From assembly GCA_028065725.1 (NCBI GenBank), contig JAPTVL010000118.1, positions 1 to 34,363 of the forward strand: a stretch of 34,363 nt of DNA. The letters run 5' to 3'. The notes beneath the pieces were generated by a model. That model ran no database searches and was not told the DNA's origin. It saw nothing but the letters and a program-made list of their open reading frames with translations. Position 1 is the first letter of the stretch. Each line of letters starts with the position of its first letter. The DNA comes from Betaproteobacteria bacterium. Its GTDB lineage: Bacteria; Pseudomonadota; Gammaproteobacteria; Burkholderiales; Rhodocyclaceae. The position numbers were made by a program, and so were the translations under genes. Shown here one piece after another: positions 28,559-34,363 of the stretch.

Positions 28559-28578
28559 AGTTACTGTCAAAGTTACTG
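28559..28578. repeat. Short direct repeat at the left side of the island
   Basis: AGTTACTG occurs at 28559-28566 and again at 28571-28578, twelve bases apart (about one helical turn). Both lie within AT-rich DNA between the attachment-like site and the alpA-like gene. It may be a binding site for the AlpA-like protein or a recombination arm site. No function is shown. Confidence 0.35.
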
Positions 28579-28590
28579 ACATTAATTGCC

Positions 28591-28851
28591 CTAAAGGCCA
28601 ATTATATCTTTGTCACGCTGGGCTTGCCCAACTCTCGCCGCGCATTGTATCAAGTTCCGAATATCCTCAACTCGCCACGCGGTGATGCGTTCCCCTAGCG
28701 TTCGTACAGGCTGAGGATAGCGTCCCGATCTGACACCTGCCCACCACGTTGATTTGCTGACCGGGATTAGAGCCGGAATCGGTGGACTAGCCTTACGGTT
28801 GCCAATGATTTGTGGGAGTCGAAGGTAGCCAGTTTCGGGAAGCGTATCCAT
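28591..28851 (-). CDS. AlpA-family phage regulatory / excisionase-like protein
   Basis: The 86-residue protein contains the AlpA (MerR-like DNA-binding) pattern: GYLRLPQIIG near residue 8, then PALIPVSKSTWWAGVRSGRY, where P-V-S-K-S-T-W-W is the recognition helix, then PQPVRTLGERITAWRVEDIR. AlpA-type proteins activate integrase genes or act as excisionases in phages and satellites. A GGAG site lies upstream of the ATG at 28851. It is the last gene of a minus-strand run with the ssDNA-binding and replication genes. No integrase is found in the window. Confidence 0.85.
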   Translation of the reverse strand: MDTLPETGYLRLPQIIGNRKASPPIPALIPVSKSTWWAGVRSGRYPQPVRTLGERITAWRVEDIRNLIQCAARVGQAQRDKDIIGL

Positions 28852-28870
28852 AGCTAGATGCTCCAGACCA

Positions 28871-29182
28871 TCACACAGGGGCTGCAGGCTTCATCGGAGC
28901 TGCCGCTTTGGGGCGGATATCTACGATGATTTGCTGCGTCTTACTGCCATTGGTCACGGTATCCCACTCGACTTCGAATTCACCGGGCAAGGAAAACGTG
29001 GCGAGTCGGTCATACACCCCGGAATTGCCAGCGCTGAAATCCATACTGCAATGACCACGCCGAGTGCCGTTTCGGTCATCCATCTTGGTTTCGATATAGA
29101 CCGTGGTGGAATCGAATTGCTTGCCTTCGATATCGCCCTTGAACTTCTTCATACCGGTGACGCGTTCTACTGATTTATGCAT
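28871..29182 (-). CDS. Probable inovirus-type single-strand DNA-binding protein
   Basis: The 103-residue protein starts at 29182 with AGGAG seven bases upstream. It is predicted beta-rich: VTGMKKFKGDIEGKQFDSTT, VYIETKMDD, then FSLPGEFEVEWDTVTNGSKT and QQIIVDIRPK, with a Pro/Ala tail. Size, OB-fold-like strand order and the T-N-G-K/S-T segment recall the small ssDNA-binding proteins of filamentous phages (gene V/RstB type). It sits just downstream of a rolling-circle Rep, as in those phages. The family assignment is by resemblance and memory, not by search. It might be an unrelated small element protein. Confidence 0.6.
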   Translation of the reverse strand: MHKSVERVTGMKKFKGDIEGKQFDSTTVYIETKMDDRNGTRRGHCSMDFSAGNSGVYDRLATFSLPGEFEVEWDTVTNGSKTQQIIVDIRPKAAAPMKPAAPV

Positions 29183-29275
29183 GATGTTTCTCCTAACAAG
29201 TGGATTGGGATGAATACCCTTGAGCCGGTGACCATCCCGAATCACCGAGGGAAAGAGGAAGAGGAAGCAGAGCCA

Positions 29276-29704
29276 TCACACACGCTCCAATTGATCGTTG
29301 AACCAAACGAACTTCACGCCGAACAATTCGCAGGAACCAACGCAGACCAAGGAGTCCCAGGCCTCTTGAAAGGCTTTCTTGAGGGCTTTCCTCAACTGGG
29401 TGGCGAATTCATCCGGGGGCAAATGGGAAAGCGTGCTGGCGAACTCATGCCGCTCGGGCATGGCCTTGATAGCCCGCCGCAGGGCTTCACGCATTGGCCC
29501 CATAGGGCGATCCGGTTTCGACTGGGAGAACCGCACCAGCCCGTCCTGATCCCCGCAGTATTGGGAGACGATGTAACGGGACAGACGGCGGGCATCCTTG
29601 GTACTGCTGCCGATCCGCTTGACGTTCACATGAAAGGCCCCGTGAATGTCTTTCCAGTTCTCTTGCAGCCAGGAGAACTCGATATAGAAGGAACGCCCTC
29701 TCAT
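29276..29704 (-). CDS. Rolling-circle replication protein, C-terminal half (split Rep)
   Basis: The 142-residue ORF starts at 29704 with an ATG overlapping the stop of the preceding ORF (ATGA). It continues the replication protein fold where the other ends: FYIEFSWLQENWKDIHGAFH, VNVKRIG, then DARRLSRYIVSQYCGDQDG, in which Tyr44 and Tyr49 are candidates for the DNA-nicking tyrosine. The remainder is a helical tail (MREALRRAIKAMPERHEFAS) ending VGSCELFGVKFVWFNDQLER. In relatives I recognise, these two halves form one chain. Here it is in the -1 frame relative to the upstream part, either through a one-base indel or as a two-gene arrangement coupled by the ATGA overlap. Confidence 0.7.
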   Translation of the reverse strand: MRGRSFYIEFSWLQENWKDIHGAFHVNVKRIGSSTKDARRLSRYIVSQYCGDQDGLVRFSQSKPDRPMGPMREALRRAIKAMPERHEFASTLSHLPPDEFATQLRKALKKAFQEAWDSLVCVGSCELFGVKFVWFNDQLERV

Positions 29705-30174
29705 TGCTCGGGTTCCTTCCAGGCCAGGATCATATGCAGGACGCCATGACCTTCGCGGGTATCGACGCAAATGTATTGCACGCTTTCATAGCCCAATTCA
29801 CGGGCCATGCGCTTACGCAGGATTTGGAAGTCCCTCCGCAACTGGGCGGCAGGGCTGGATGGGGAGGATGTCAGGGTGACCCACAGGCATTGATAGCCAT
29901 GAGCCATCCAATAATTCAGGCGATCAAGAACGGCACGCCGAGTGACCCACTGCTTCCGCGACCATGGCGGACGGCCCTCTGGTTTTGGCACGTTTCCGCA
30001 CCCTATATCAAGAAAAGGGGCGGCTGCGCCGCCGGGTGCGGGAGCGCCTTGCGGTGCATCCCCCACCCGCTCGCCGCAGCCGCCGCTCACCGATTCAGGC
30101 GCAACAAAGGGCGCAGCAGAAGGCTGTTGCGCCGTGGAAACTGGAATAGATGGGTCATAGCTGTTCATAGCCAT
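29701..30174 (-). CDS. Rolling-circle replication protein, N-terminal half (inovirus Gp2-like)
   Basis: The 157-residue ORF has a Pro/Ala/Gly-rich N-terminus (about 1-68) of low complexity. A HUH-Rep-like core follows: QCLWVTLTSS (about 95-104) fits motif I, and QYICVDTREGHGVLHMILAW (about 133-152) occupies the place of the metal-binding motif II. Only one histidine of the usual His-hydrophobic-His pair is obvious (HMI), with another at GHG three residues before. It stops at TGA 29701-29703 and the fold continues in the overlapping ORF. The start is uncertain: ATG at 30174 and 30168 both lack a good ribosome site. Members of this group start rolling-circle replication of filamentous phages and related elements. 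Confidence 0.7.
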   Translation of the reverse strand: MAMNSYDPSIPVSTAQQPSAAPFVAPESVSGGCGERVGDAPQGAPAPGGAAAPFLDIGCGNVPKPEGRPPWSRKQWVTRRAVLDRLNYWMAHGYQCLWVTLTSSPSSPAAQLRRDFQILRKRMARELGYESVQYICVDTREGHGVLHMILAWKEPEQ

Positions 30175-30184
30175 GACTATAGCT

Positions 30185-30239
30185 GGGTACAGGCTACCCC
30201 GCTAGGTATATCGTCCCCACTACTGGGGATAGTGTACCC
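30185..30239. repeat. Nested inverted repeats upstream of the split rep gene
   Basis: GGGTA/TACCC (30185-30199) forms a small hairpin. Next to it TCCCCA-CTAC-TGGGGA (30214-30229) is a perfect six-base palindrome, flanked by GGTA (30205) and TACC (30235). GGGTAC at 30185 and GTACCC at 30234 mirror each other across the whole unit. It lies between the rep start and the upstream unknown gene. It could be the double-strand origin nicked by Rep, or the operator of rep. Confidence 0.5.
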
Positions 30240-30242
30240 TTT

Positions 30243-30626
30243 TTACAACGCTAGCTCTCGCCGCCGTTCCCGCAGCTCGTCGTCCTTGATCTCGCCATTG
30301 ACGCCTTTCCAGAAATTACCGAGCCTCGTGACGATCTCATAGGCGAGGGATTTATCCGAAAATTCTGTGGTCGGCTCAAACTCATCCCGTATGTTGATGT
30401 TCCCAAGGATTTCTTCGTATTTGCGAATTGTGCGTTTGTTGTGGATCAGGACAATGACTTTCCAGCCCACCAATCGACCCAGCATGTACATGCCAATAGC
30501 GGCTTCAAGATCATCGAACTGACCTTCGAAGTTGACGGCGATATGGTCTAGGCGGGTGACAAGCTCCTGTGCTTCTTGGGGCTTGACGGTAGGGGCTTGC
30601 CGGGGTGGCTTCTTGGCTTTGGGCAC
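30243..30626 (-). CDS. Unknown protein, first gene of the minus-strand replication module
   Basis: I do not recognise this 127-residue protein. The start is taken as GTG at 30626 (VPKAKKPPRQAPTVKPQEAQ), because GGAGG lies eight bases upstream; the longer frame would begin with TTG inside that site. A basic proline-rich N-terminus is followed by a probable compact domain (about 20-110) with LVTRLDHIAVNFEGQFDDLE, AAIGMYMLGRLVGWKVIVLI and a charged C-terminal helix (KDDELRERRRELAL). There are no cysteines, no signal peptide, and no transmembrane prediction beyond a short hydrophobic strand (WKVIVLI). It is on the rep strand and shares the palindrome-rich DNA on both sides, so it is part of the mobile element rather than of the RT system. 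Confidence 0.6.
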   Translation of the reverse strand: MPKAKKPPRQAPTVKPQEAQELVTRLDHIAVNFEGQFDDLEAAIGMYMLGRLVGWKVIVLIHNKRTIRKYEEILGNINIRDEFEPTTEFSDKSLAYEIVTRLGNFWKGVNGEIKDDELRERRRELAL

Positions 30627-30644
30627 GGTGGCTACCTCCAAGTG

Positions 30645-30675
30645 GGTCTAGTGGGTAACGATAACCCATTAGACC
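30645..30675. repeat. Hairpin GGTCTA-TGGGT / ACCCA-TAGACC
   Basis: A 12-base-pair stem with one G-T pair and a seven-base loop (AACGATA). It lies 19 bases upstream of the GTG start of the unknown minus-strand gene, where an operator or an origin could sit. Half-site GTGGGTAACG recurs inverted at 30710-30719. Confidence 0.6.
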
Positions 30676-30715
30676 GCTTTAAGCAATTCTGCTCTGTGCC
30701 TGGTTACCGCGTTAC

Positions 30716-30765
30716 CCACCGCGCCGCCGCCTCATGCCATATAGGGGCAGTCGGCGGCGCCGTGG
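30716..30765. repeat. GC-rich hairpin with CCAC / GTGG outer arms
   Basis: CCAC-C-GCGCCGCCG (30716-30729) pairs with CGGCGGCGC-C-GTGG (30752-30765): 13 of 14 positions, with a single C-C mismatch. The 22-base loop can fold again through TGCC/GGCA. This is the most stable structure in the island. Candidate roles are an inovirus replication origin or packaging signal, a terminator-like barrier between modules, or part of a structured RNA. Confidence 0.65.
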
Positions 30766-30959
30766 ATAACGCACCACCCAATAACTAGCGCAAGTGCTCT
30801 TACCGATTTGGCATTTTAGACATCAACTGAAACCAAAATGAGCTACAAAGCCCCAAGTGCACCTTACAAGCGGTTGCCGATCAAACCAGATCGTCATAAA
30901 CTGGCCCGAGATAGCCGCAATTATCCACTTCCACGCTTTCAGACTCAAAGGCGAGGTAT

Positions 30960-32231
30960 ATGTACGACCAGTCATATAACGCTTTCACTCTCTCCTCGCG
31001 TTCGATTCTAAAAAAAGGCGACTTCAGGAAAATTCCTAAGACCTTTAGAGACGCGTATCGAAAAACAATTGTGGATGATGCAACGAAATCTGCCCATTCT
31101 ATTTTCGATGGCAAAAATCCAATCCATGCTTTCCACTTAAAGAAAAAGTCAGCCTACAAAATACGGAGTCTCAAGGACGATTTGGTAGTACGAAAACTCG
31201 CGCTTAACCTAAAACGCCTTACTAGGCTTCGCACTCCAGGCAGATCATTCGTAATATCCAATCTGCGACACTTCCTTGAGGAAGGAATTCCGTATCGCGT
31301 CTACAGATTAGACGTAAAGAGTTTCTACGAGTCGTTCTTGATCGAAGATATAAAAGCAGCGGTCTCAGCCCTACGCTCCCTAACACCGCTGAGCAAGCGG
31401 CATCTGACCGCGCTGCTAGATCACTATGCAGCTATCGGGGGGAAAGGACTTCCCCGCGGCATGGGAATCAGTGCTGTTCTTTCAAATTGGCTTATGTCCA
31501 ATTTCGACTCTGAAATGAACGCCCACCCTGCCGTATACTTCTACGGAAGATATGTTGACGACATTACGATAGTCACAAATCGAACAGAAGATGAAGCTGC
31601 ATTCTTGAGCAAAATTGGAGAACAGCTTCCCACTGGCCTCCGCTTGAATGAGAAGAAAACCAGCGTCCACGCTTGCGATAGAAAGCTGACTCCCGTCGCG
31701 CCTCCCGCTAAGTCGCCGATCCCCAGATTCAACCTCAGCTATCTGGGCTATCAATTCTCAGTTCTTGATCCCGTCAGAAGCAACAAAACCAATCGCTCCG
31801 AGTTTCGACTGGTTCGGGTCGAAATTGCTCCCGAGAAAATACAGAAAATCAAACAAAGGATAGTGCGCTCGTTCATCGCGTTTAAAAGTAATCGCGACGA
31901 CTCTCTCCTCGTAGACCGAATTAAATTCCTAACCTCCAACTTCAGCGTATACGACAAAAATTCTGGAAAACGTCAGCTATCAGGAATCTTCTACAGCTAC
32001 CCGCTTCTCTCTGAGATGTCAGAAAGTCTCGCGGAATTGGATCAGTTCCTTAAGAACGCGGTGCTCTCAAAACGAGGACGGCTTTTTTCAGCAACAGCAC
32101 CTTTGCTATCCAGCACAGTTAAACGGCGCCTTCTGTCGCTAAGCTTCACACACGGACATATGACCCGGCACTTTATGAACTTCTCGCCAAGAAAAATACA
32201 TGACATTCAGGAGTGCTGGATCTATGAATAA
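30960..32231 (+). CDS. drt3a: Defence-associated reverse transcriptase, DRT type 3 first subunit (UG3-like)
   Basis: The 423-residue protein is a reverse transcriptase of the unknown-group (UG) type. Motif A is YRLDVKSFYESF (Asp118), motif B region GKGLPRGMGISAVLSNWLMS (161-180), motif C YGRYVDD (195-201, catalytic YVDD), motif D LRLNEKKT (227-234). A basic N-terminal extension (about 1-110) and a C-terminal part (about 245-423) without a recognised nuclease domain complete it. AAAGG eight bases upstream supports the ATG at 30960. It overlaps a second RT gene by eight bases. Two adjacent RTs of these sizes are the hallmark of DRT type 3, which protects against phages with a non-coding RNA. 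GC content is visibly lower than in the core genes, a sign of transfer. The subtype is assigned from architecture, not by search. Confidence 0.88.
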   Translation: MYDQSYNAFTLSSRSILKKGDFRKIPKTFRDAYRKTIVDDATKSAHSIFDGKNPIHAFHLKKKSAYKIRSLKDDLVVRKLALNLKRLTRLRTPGRSFVISNLRHFLEEGIPYRVYRLDVKSFYESFLIEDIKAAVSALRSLTPLSKRHLTALLDHYAAIGGKGLPRGMGISAVLSNWLMSNFDSEMNAHPAVYFYGRYVDDITIVTNRTEDEAAFLSKIGEQLPTGLRLNEKKTSVHACDRKLTPVAPPAKSPIPRFNLSYLGYQFSVLDPVRSNKTNRSEFRLVRVEIAPEKIQKIKQRIVRSFIAFKSNRDDSLLVDRIKFLTSNFSVYDKNSGKRQLSGIFYSYPLLSEMSESLAELDQFLKNAVLSKRGRLFSATAPLLSSTVKRRLLSLSFTHGHMTRHFMNFSPRKIHDIQECWIYE

Positions 32232-34203
32232 AGGAATGAAAGCAAACCGCATAAAGAAAAACGATTACAGCCGCGTACTAGTCACTGAAACGCTTCCTTA
32301 TGAGACACCAATAATATTTTCCAATGACGGCCTATACGAACGAGTTGTCGGTATCGAAACGTCAGATCAGATTCAAAAAACACTGATTCGAGCTTTGGTT
32401 TTTGGAGAAAACGAACCGGAAAACATCCATTCTTGTATTCCTTACCTTTATAAAATTCGTAAGAACTCGACTGAGTTTAGACGGCTCGGGTTACTGCATC
32501 CCCGCTCGCAGTGGAAGGTCAAAGAATTTTATGAGAAGTATGAAGATCTGATTCTCTATCATTGCTCGCAAAGTGCTGCATCAATCAGGTCACCAGAGAA
32601 GGTTGCAGGAAGTTTCTTCTTCAAAAGCGTCAATGAGAACTTAAACCAGTACAAATCTGGATCCGTCTCGCTTCTATCACTAGATCAAGTCACAAAGCAT
32701 AGCCCATCTTTCTTCTCTTACCGAGGATTCGATAGGCTCTACAAATTTTTCGAATCACGTGACTACTACCTGCTTGAAAAGCGATTTGCATTTTCTTTAA
32801 CGCTCGATGTTTCCAAATGCTTTGACAGCATCTACACGCACACACTGTCGTGGGCTGTAAAAGACAAAGAGTTCACAAAGACGAACGTCGGCAATAAGGC
32901 AACATTTGCTCAAGAGTTTGATGCTGTGATGATGCACTCTAATCACAATGAGACAAATGGAATCGTTATCGGTCCCGAAGTAAGCCGAATATTTGCCGAG
33001 ATATTGTTTCAAGAAATTGACTGCCGCGTAATCCTACGGCTTTCAAGCAAGCCAAATTACATATTTGGGCAGGACTATCTTTTCCGACGCTATGTGGACG
33101 ACGTTTTTATATTTGCGAAATCTGAAGAGGCTGCCAGAACAGTCTACAAAATTTATGCTGATGTCTTGTCATCATTCAATCTTCATGCCAACTCAGCAAA
33201 GAGCATCGGCATGGCCCGGCCCTTTGTTACCAATAAATCCAGGCTGATTCATGCGGCCAACCTTGAAGTAAATAGGTTCATCGAGAAATTTCTTGACGCT
33301 AACGCTGACGGAACTGTGCTGTCGCCAAAATTAATTCATTCTAGATGGCGATTGACTAGAAGCTTCATCGAGGCCATCAAGACGATTTGCTCGCACAACC
33401 AAGTTAACTATGATGAAGTCGCTTCATATCTAATTGCGGTCCTAACTGAGCGCGTCAAGAAAATTGTATCTATTAGTACGATAAGTACCCCAGATGCAGC
33501 TGAGCTGCTATACAGAGATTCACTTCTTGTTTTACTCGATGTGCTCTATTTTTTATATGCAGTTTCGCCATCCGTAAGCGCCTCGTACAAACTCTGCACA
33601 TCTGTCATCTTGATAATTCGATTCACTAGGCAGCATTTGCCGAGACTTGAAAATACGATCGCTCACGCGATATATGAGTTAACACAAATGCTGCTTTCGG
33701 AGTATGACGCAAGCAATCCAGACGGCATAGATGGACTCTTACCGTTAGAGGTTCTTAATGTGATACTTGCGGCAAAAGAGCTCGGCCCGAACTACCTCAT
33801 ACCTGAAGACACAGTAAGTACTCTTTTTGCTGATGGTCCAGCCTACTCATATTTCAGCATAGTGTCCTGTTTGTTCTACATTCAGGATGAGCCAGGCTAT
33901 GATCGCCTTAGAAACTCTATGCTCGCCGCAGCAGAAGAGAAACTTTCTGACCTTAAAGACATAAGAATGAACAGCGAGAAGGCGTATCTACTACTCGACT
34001 TGCTGACATGCCCCTACATCCCGGATAAACGAAAGAAGGTCTGGATAAGAAACGCGTTCGCTGCGCTAGCTATCCAGAAGCCAACTAACGCTCAACTTGC
34101 TCCCTTCCTTCTTGTCGCGAACAATTCGCACATTCAAATCAATTGGAAGGAAGTTGACCTGCTAAGTTCACTGGAAAAGAAAGAGTTGAAACAAGCATAT
34201 TGA
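32224..34203 (+). CDS. drt3b: Defence-associated reverse transcriptase, DRT type 3 second subunit (UG8-like)
   Basis: The start at 32224 (MNKGMKANRIKKNDYSRVLV) has AGGAG (32209-32213) ten bases upstream and overlaps drt3a by eight bases, giving 659 residues. RT motifs: A FSLTLDVSKCFDSIYTH (Asp195, preceded by Leu-Thr), B NGIVIGPEVSRIFAEILFQE (245-264), C FRRYVDDVFIF (YVDD 290-293), D FNLHANSAKS (318-327). The N-terminal region of about 185 residues is longer than in retron RTs. The C-terminal 320 residues are predicted helical, with no known enzymatic motif that I can see. In DRT3 the two RTs work together; as I recall, one copies a repeat from the RNA and the other makes the complementary strand. 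AT-rich codon use marks it as acquired. Confidence 0.88.
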   Translation: MNKGMKANRIKKNDYSRVLVTETLPYETPIIFSNDGLYERVVGIETSDQIQKTLIRALVFGENEPENIHSCIPYLYKIRKNSTEFRRLGLLHPRSQWKVKEFYEKYEDLILYHCSQSAASIRSPEKVAGSFFFKSVNENLNQYKSGSVSLLSLDQVTKHSPSFFSYRGFDRLYKFFESRDYYLLEKRFAFSLTLDVSKCFDSIYTHTLSWAVKDKEFTKTNVGNKATFAQEFDAVMMHSNHNETNGIVIGPEVSRIFAEILFQEIDCRVILRLSSKPNYIFGQDYLFRRYVDDVFIFAKSEEAARTVYKIYADVLSSFNLHANSAKSIGMARPFVTNKSRLIHAANLEVNRFIEKFLDANADGTVLSPKLIHSRWRLTRSFIEAIKTICSHNQVNYDEVASYLIAVLTERVKKIVSISTISTPDAAELLYRDSLLVLLDVLYFLYAVSPSVSASYKLCTSVILIIRFTRQHLPRLENTIAHAIYELTQMLLSEYDASNPDGIDGLLPLEVLNVILAAKELGPNYLIPEDTVSTLFADGPAYSYFSIVSCLFYIQDEPGYDRLRNSMLAAAEEKLSDLKDIRMNSEKAYLLLDLLTCPYIPDKRKKVWIRNAFAALAIQKPTNAQLAPFLLVANNSHIQINWKEVDLLSSLEKKELKQAY

Positions 34204-34267
34204 TAGGATAACCTCTAAGGCGAAAGGTGGATGAATCGTAAGCGTCGCCCCAAGGCCGCATTGACAA

Positions 34268-34363
34268 TCAGAACTTGATTTCGCTGAGGAGGGCGTTGGT
34301 GTCGGAGGGATTGAAGGCAGTCGGGTCGAACTGTCCGCCGCACCAATCGAGCATATCCTGATG
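34268..34363 (-). CDS. pRiA4b ORF-3-like protein, C-terminal end
   Basis: The window's right edge cuts a minus-strand gene. The last 31 residues read HQDMLDWCGGQFDPTAFNPS, then DTNALLSEIKF, and stop at 34268-34270. The M-L-x-W-x-G-G-x-F-D-P-x-A-F pattern is the typical C-terminus of the plasmid pRiA4b ORF-3 family, found in many mobile and chromosomal loci, with unknown function. It converges on drt3b with 64 bases between them, so there is little room for an RNA gene downstream of the RTs. Confidence 0.75.
   Translation of the reverse strand, partial: HQDMLDWCGGQFDPTAFNPSDTNALLSEIKF

Larger units (their letters stand above)
30627..30959. other. 333-base intergenic region with hairpins between the Rep module and the RT genes
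   Basis: This is the only gap over 300 bases. It holds two strong hairpins (30645-30675 and 30716-30765), inverted copies of GTGGGTAACG (30651-30660 and 30710-30719), and a tract from 30766 to 30946 with smaller hairpins (CATTTT/AAAATG at 30812-30840; CGATC-AAACCA-GATCG at 30878-30893). It must contain the divergent promoters of both gene sets. The last part is also the most likely place for the non-coding RNA of the RT system. A 57-codon ORF from 30838 exists but looks like chance. Confidence 0.6.

Noticed and set aside
28440..28590. XerCD dif site for filamentous phage integration
   Set aside because: No sequence close to the 28-base dif consensus was found at either side of the Rep module. 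A tRNA-type attachment fits better.
29278..29283. ACACAC run as the template of the DRT3 RNA
   Set aside because: It lies at the stop codon of the split rep gene, 1.7 kb from the RT genes, and is explained by coding sequence.
30838..31011. 57-codon ORF beginning MSYKAPSAPY between the hairpins and drt3a, overlapping drt3a
   Set aside because: No ribosome site, no recognisable domain, and half of it overlaps the RT gene in another frame. The region is better explained as leader or RNA gene.
30881..31114. Minus-strand ORF of 77 codons overlapping the start of drt3a
   Set aside because: It is antisense to the well-supported RT gene and to its ribosome site, with no family resemblance.
28441..34363. 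CRISPR array, retron msr-msd or group II intron
   Set aside because: There are no regularly spaced repeats, no msd-like inverted repeats ahead of an RT with retron motifs (NAxxH, VTG), and no intron domain V or maturase/HNH domain in the RTs.

Overview
The window looks like a chromosomal segment of a GC-rich betaproteobacterium, probably a Rhodocyclales-like relative. The signs are the thrS-infC-rpmI-rplT-pheS-pheT-ihfA-merR order, a prpE/acuI pair, a bpt (aspartate/glutamate leucyltransferase) gene next to aat, and a ppiD-like chaperone followed by an integrated element. The taxon is inferred from gene content and order, not from any search.

Layout. 1-1200: the tail of an FKBP-type prolyl isomerase, then an mqsRA toxin-antitoxin locus in which the toxin gene carries a frameshift and the antitoxin is intact, and a small antitoxin-like ORF. 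1340-8980: on the minus strand a tRNA-Pro, and the translation operon thrS-infC-rpmI-rplT-(terminator)-pheS-pheT-ihfA-merR, with a striking hairpin in the thrS leader. 8980-13940: an NTF2-like protein, tRNA-Val, an AsmA-family protein, a MipA/OmpV outer-membrane protein, an RcnB-like periplasmic protein and an IS630 transposase remnant. 13960-17660: propionyl-CoA synthetase (prpE), acrylyl-CoA reductase (acuI) and an NlpC/P60 endopeptidase. 17720-23430: a Fur-type iron uptake system (binding protein, permease, ATPase) split over both strands around a CDGSH iron-sulfur protein, followed by the N-degron pair aat-bpt. 23470-28435: a family 5 solute-binding lipoprotein, fabI and ppiD.

28450-34363 is an accessory island. 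Next to the ppiD side is a sequence resembling a tRNA 3' end. It is followed, all on the minus strand, by an AlpA-like regulator, a probable inovirus-type single-strand DNA-binding protein, a rolling-circle replication protein split into two ATGA-overlapping ORFs, and an unknown protein. Hairpin-rich DNA separates this module from two plus-strand genes of clearly lower GC. Both encode reverse transcriptases with YVDD active sites and overlap by 8 bases. Their size, order and pairing match the defence-associated reverse transcriptase system DRT type 3 (UG3 + UG8). The window ends inside a pRiA4b ORF-3-like gene on the minus strand.

The most notable content is this two-RT antiphage system carried beside a filamentous-phage-like replication module. 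DRT3 is a known class, so the novelty lies in its context, in its unidentified non-coding RNA, and in the split replication gene.
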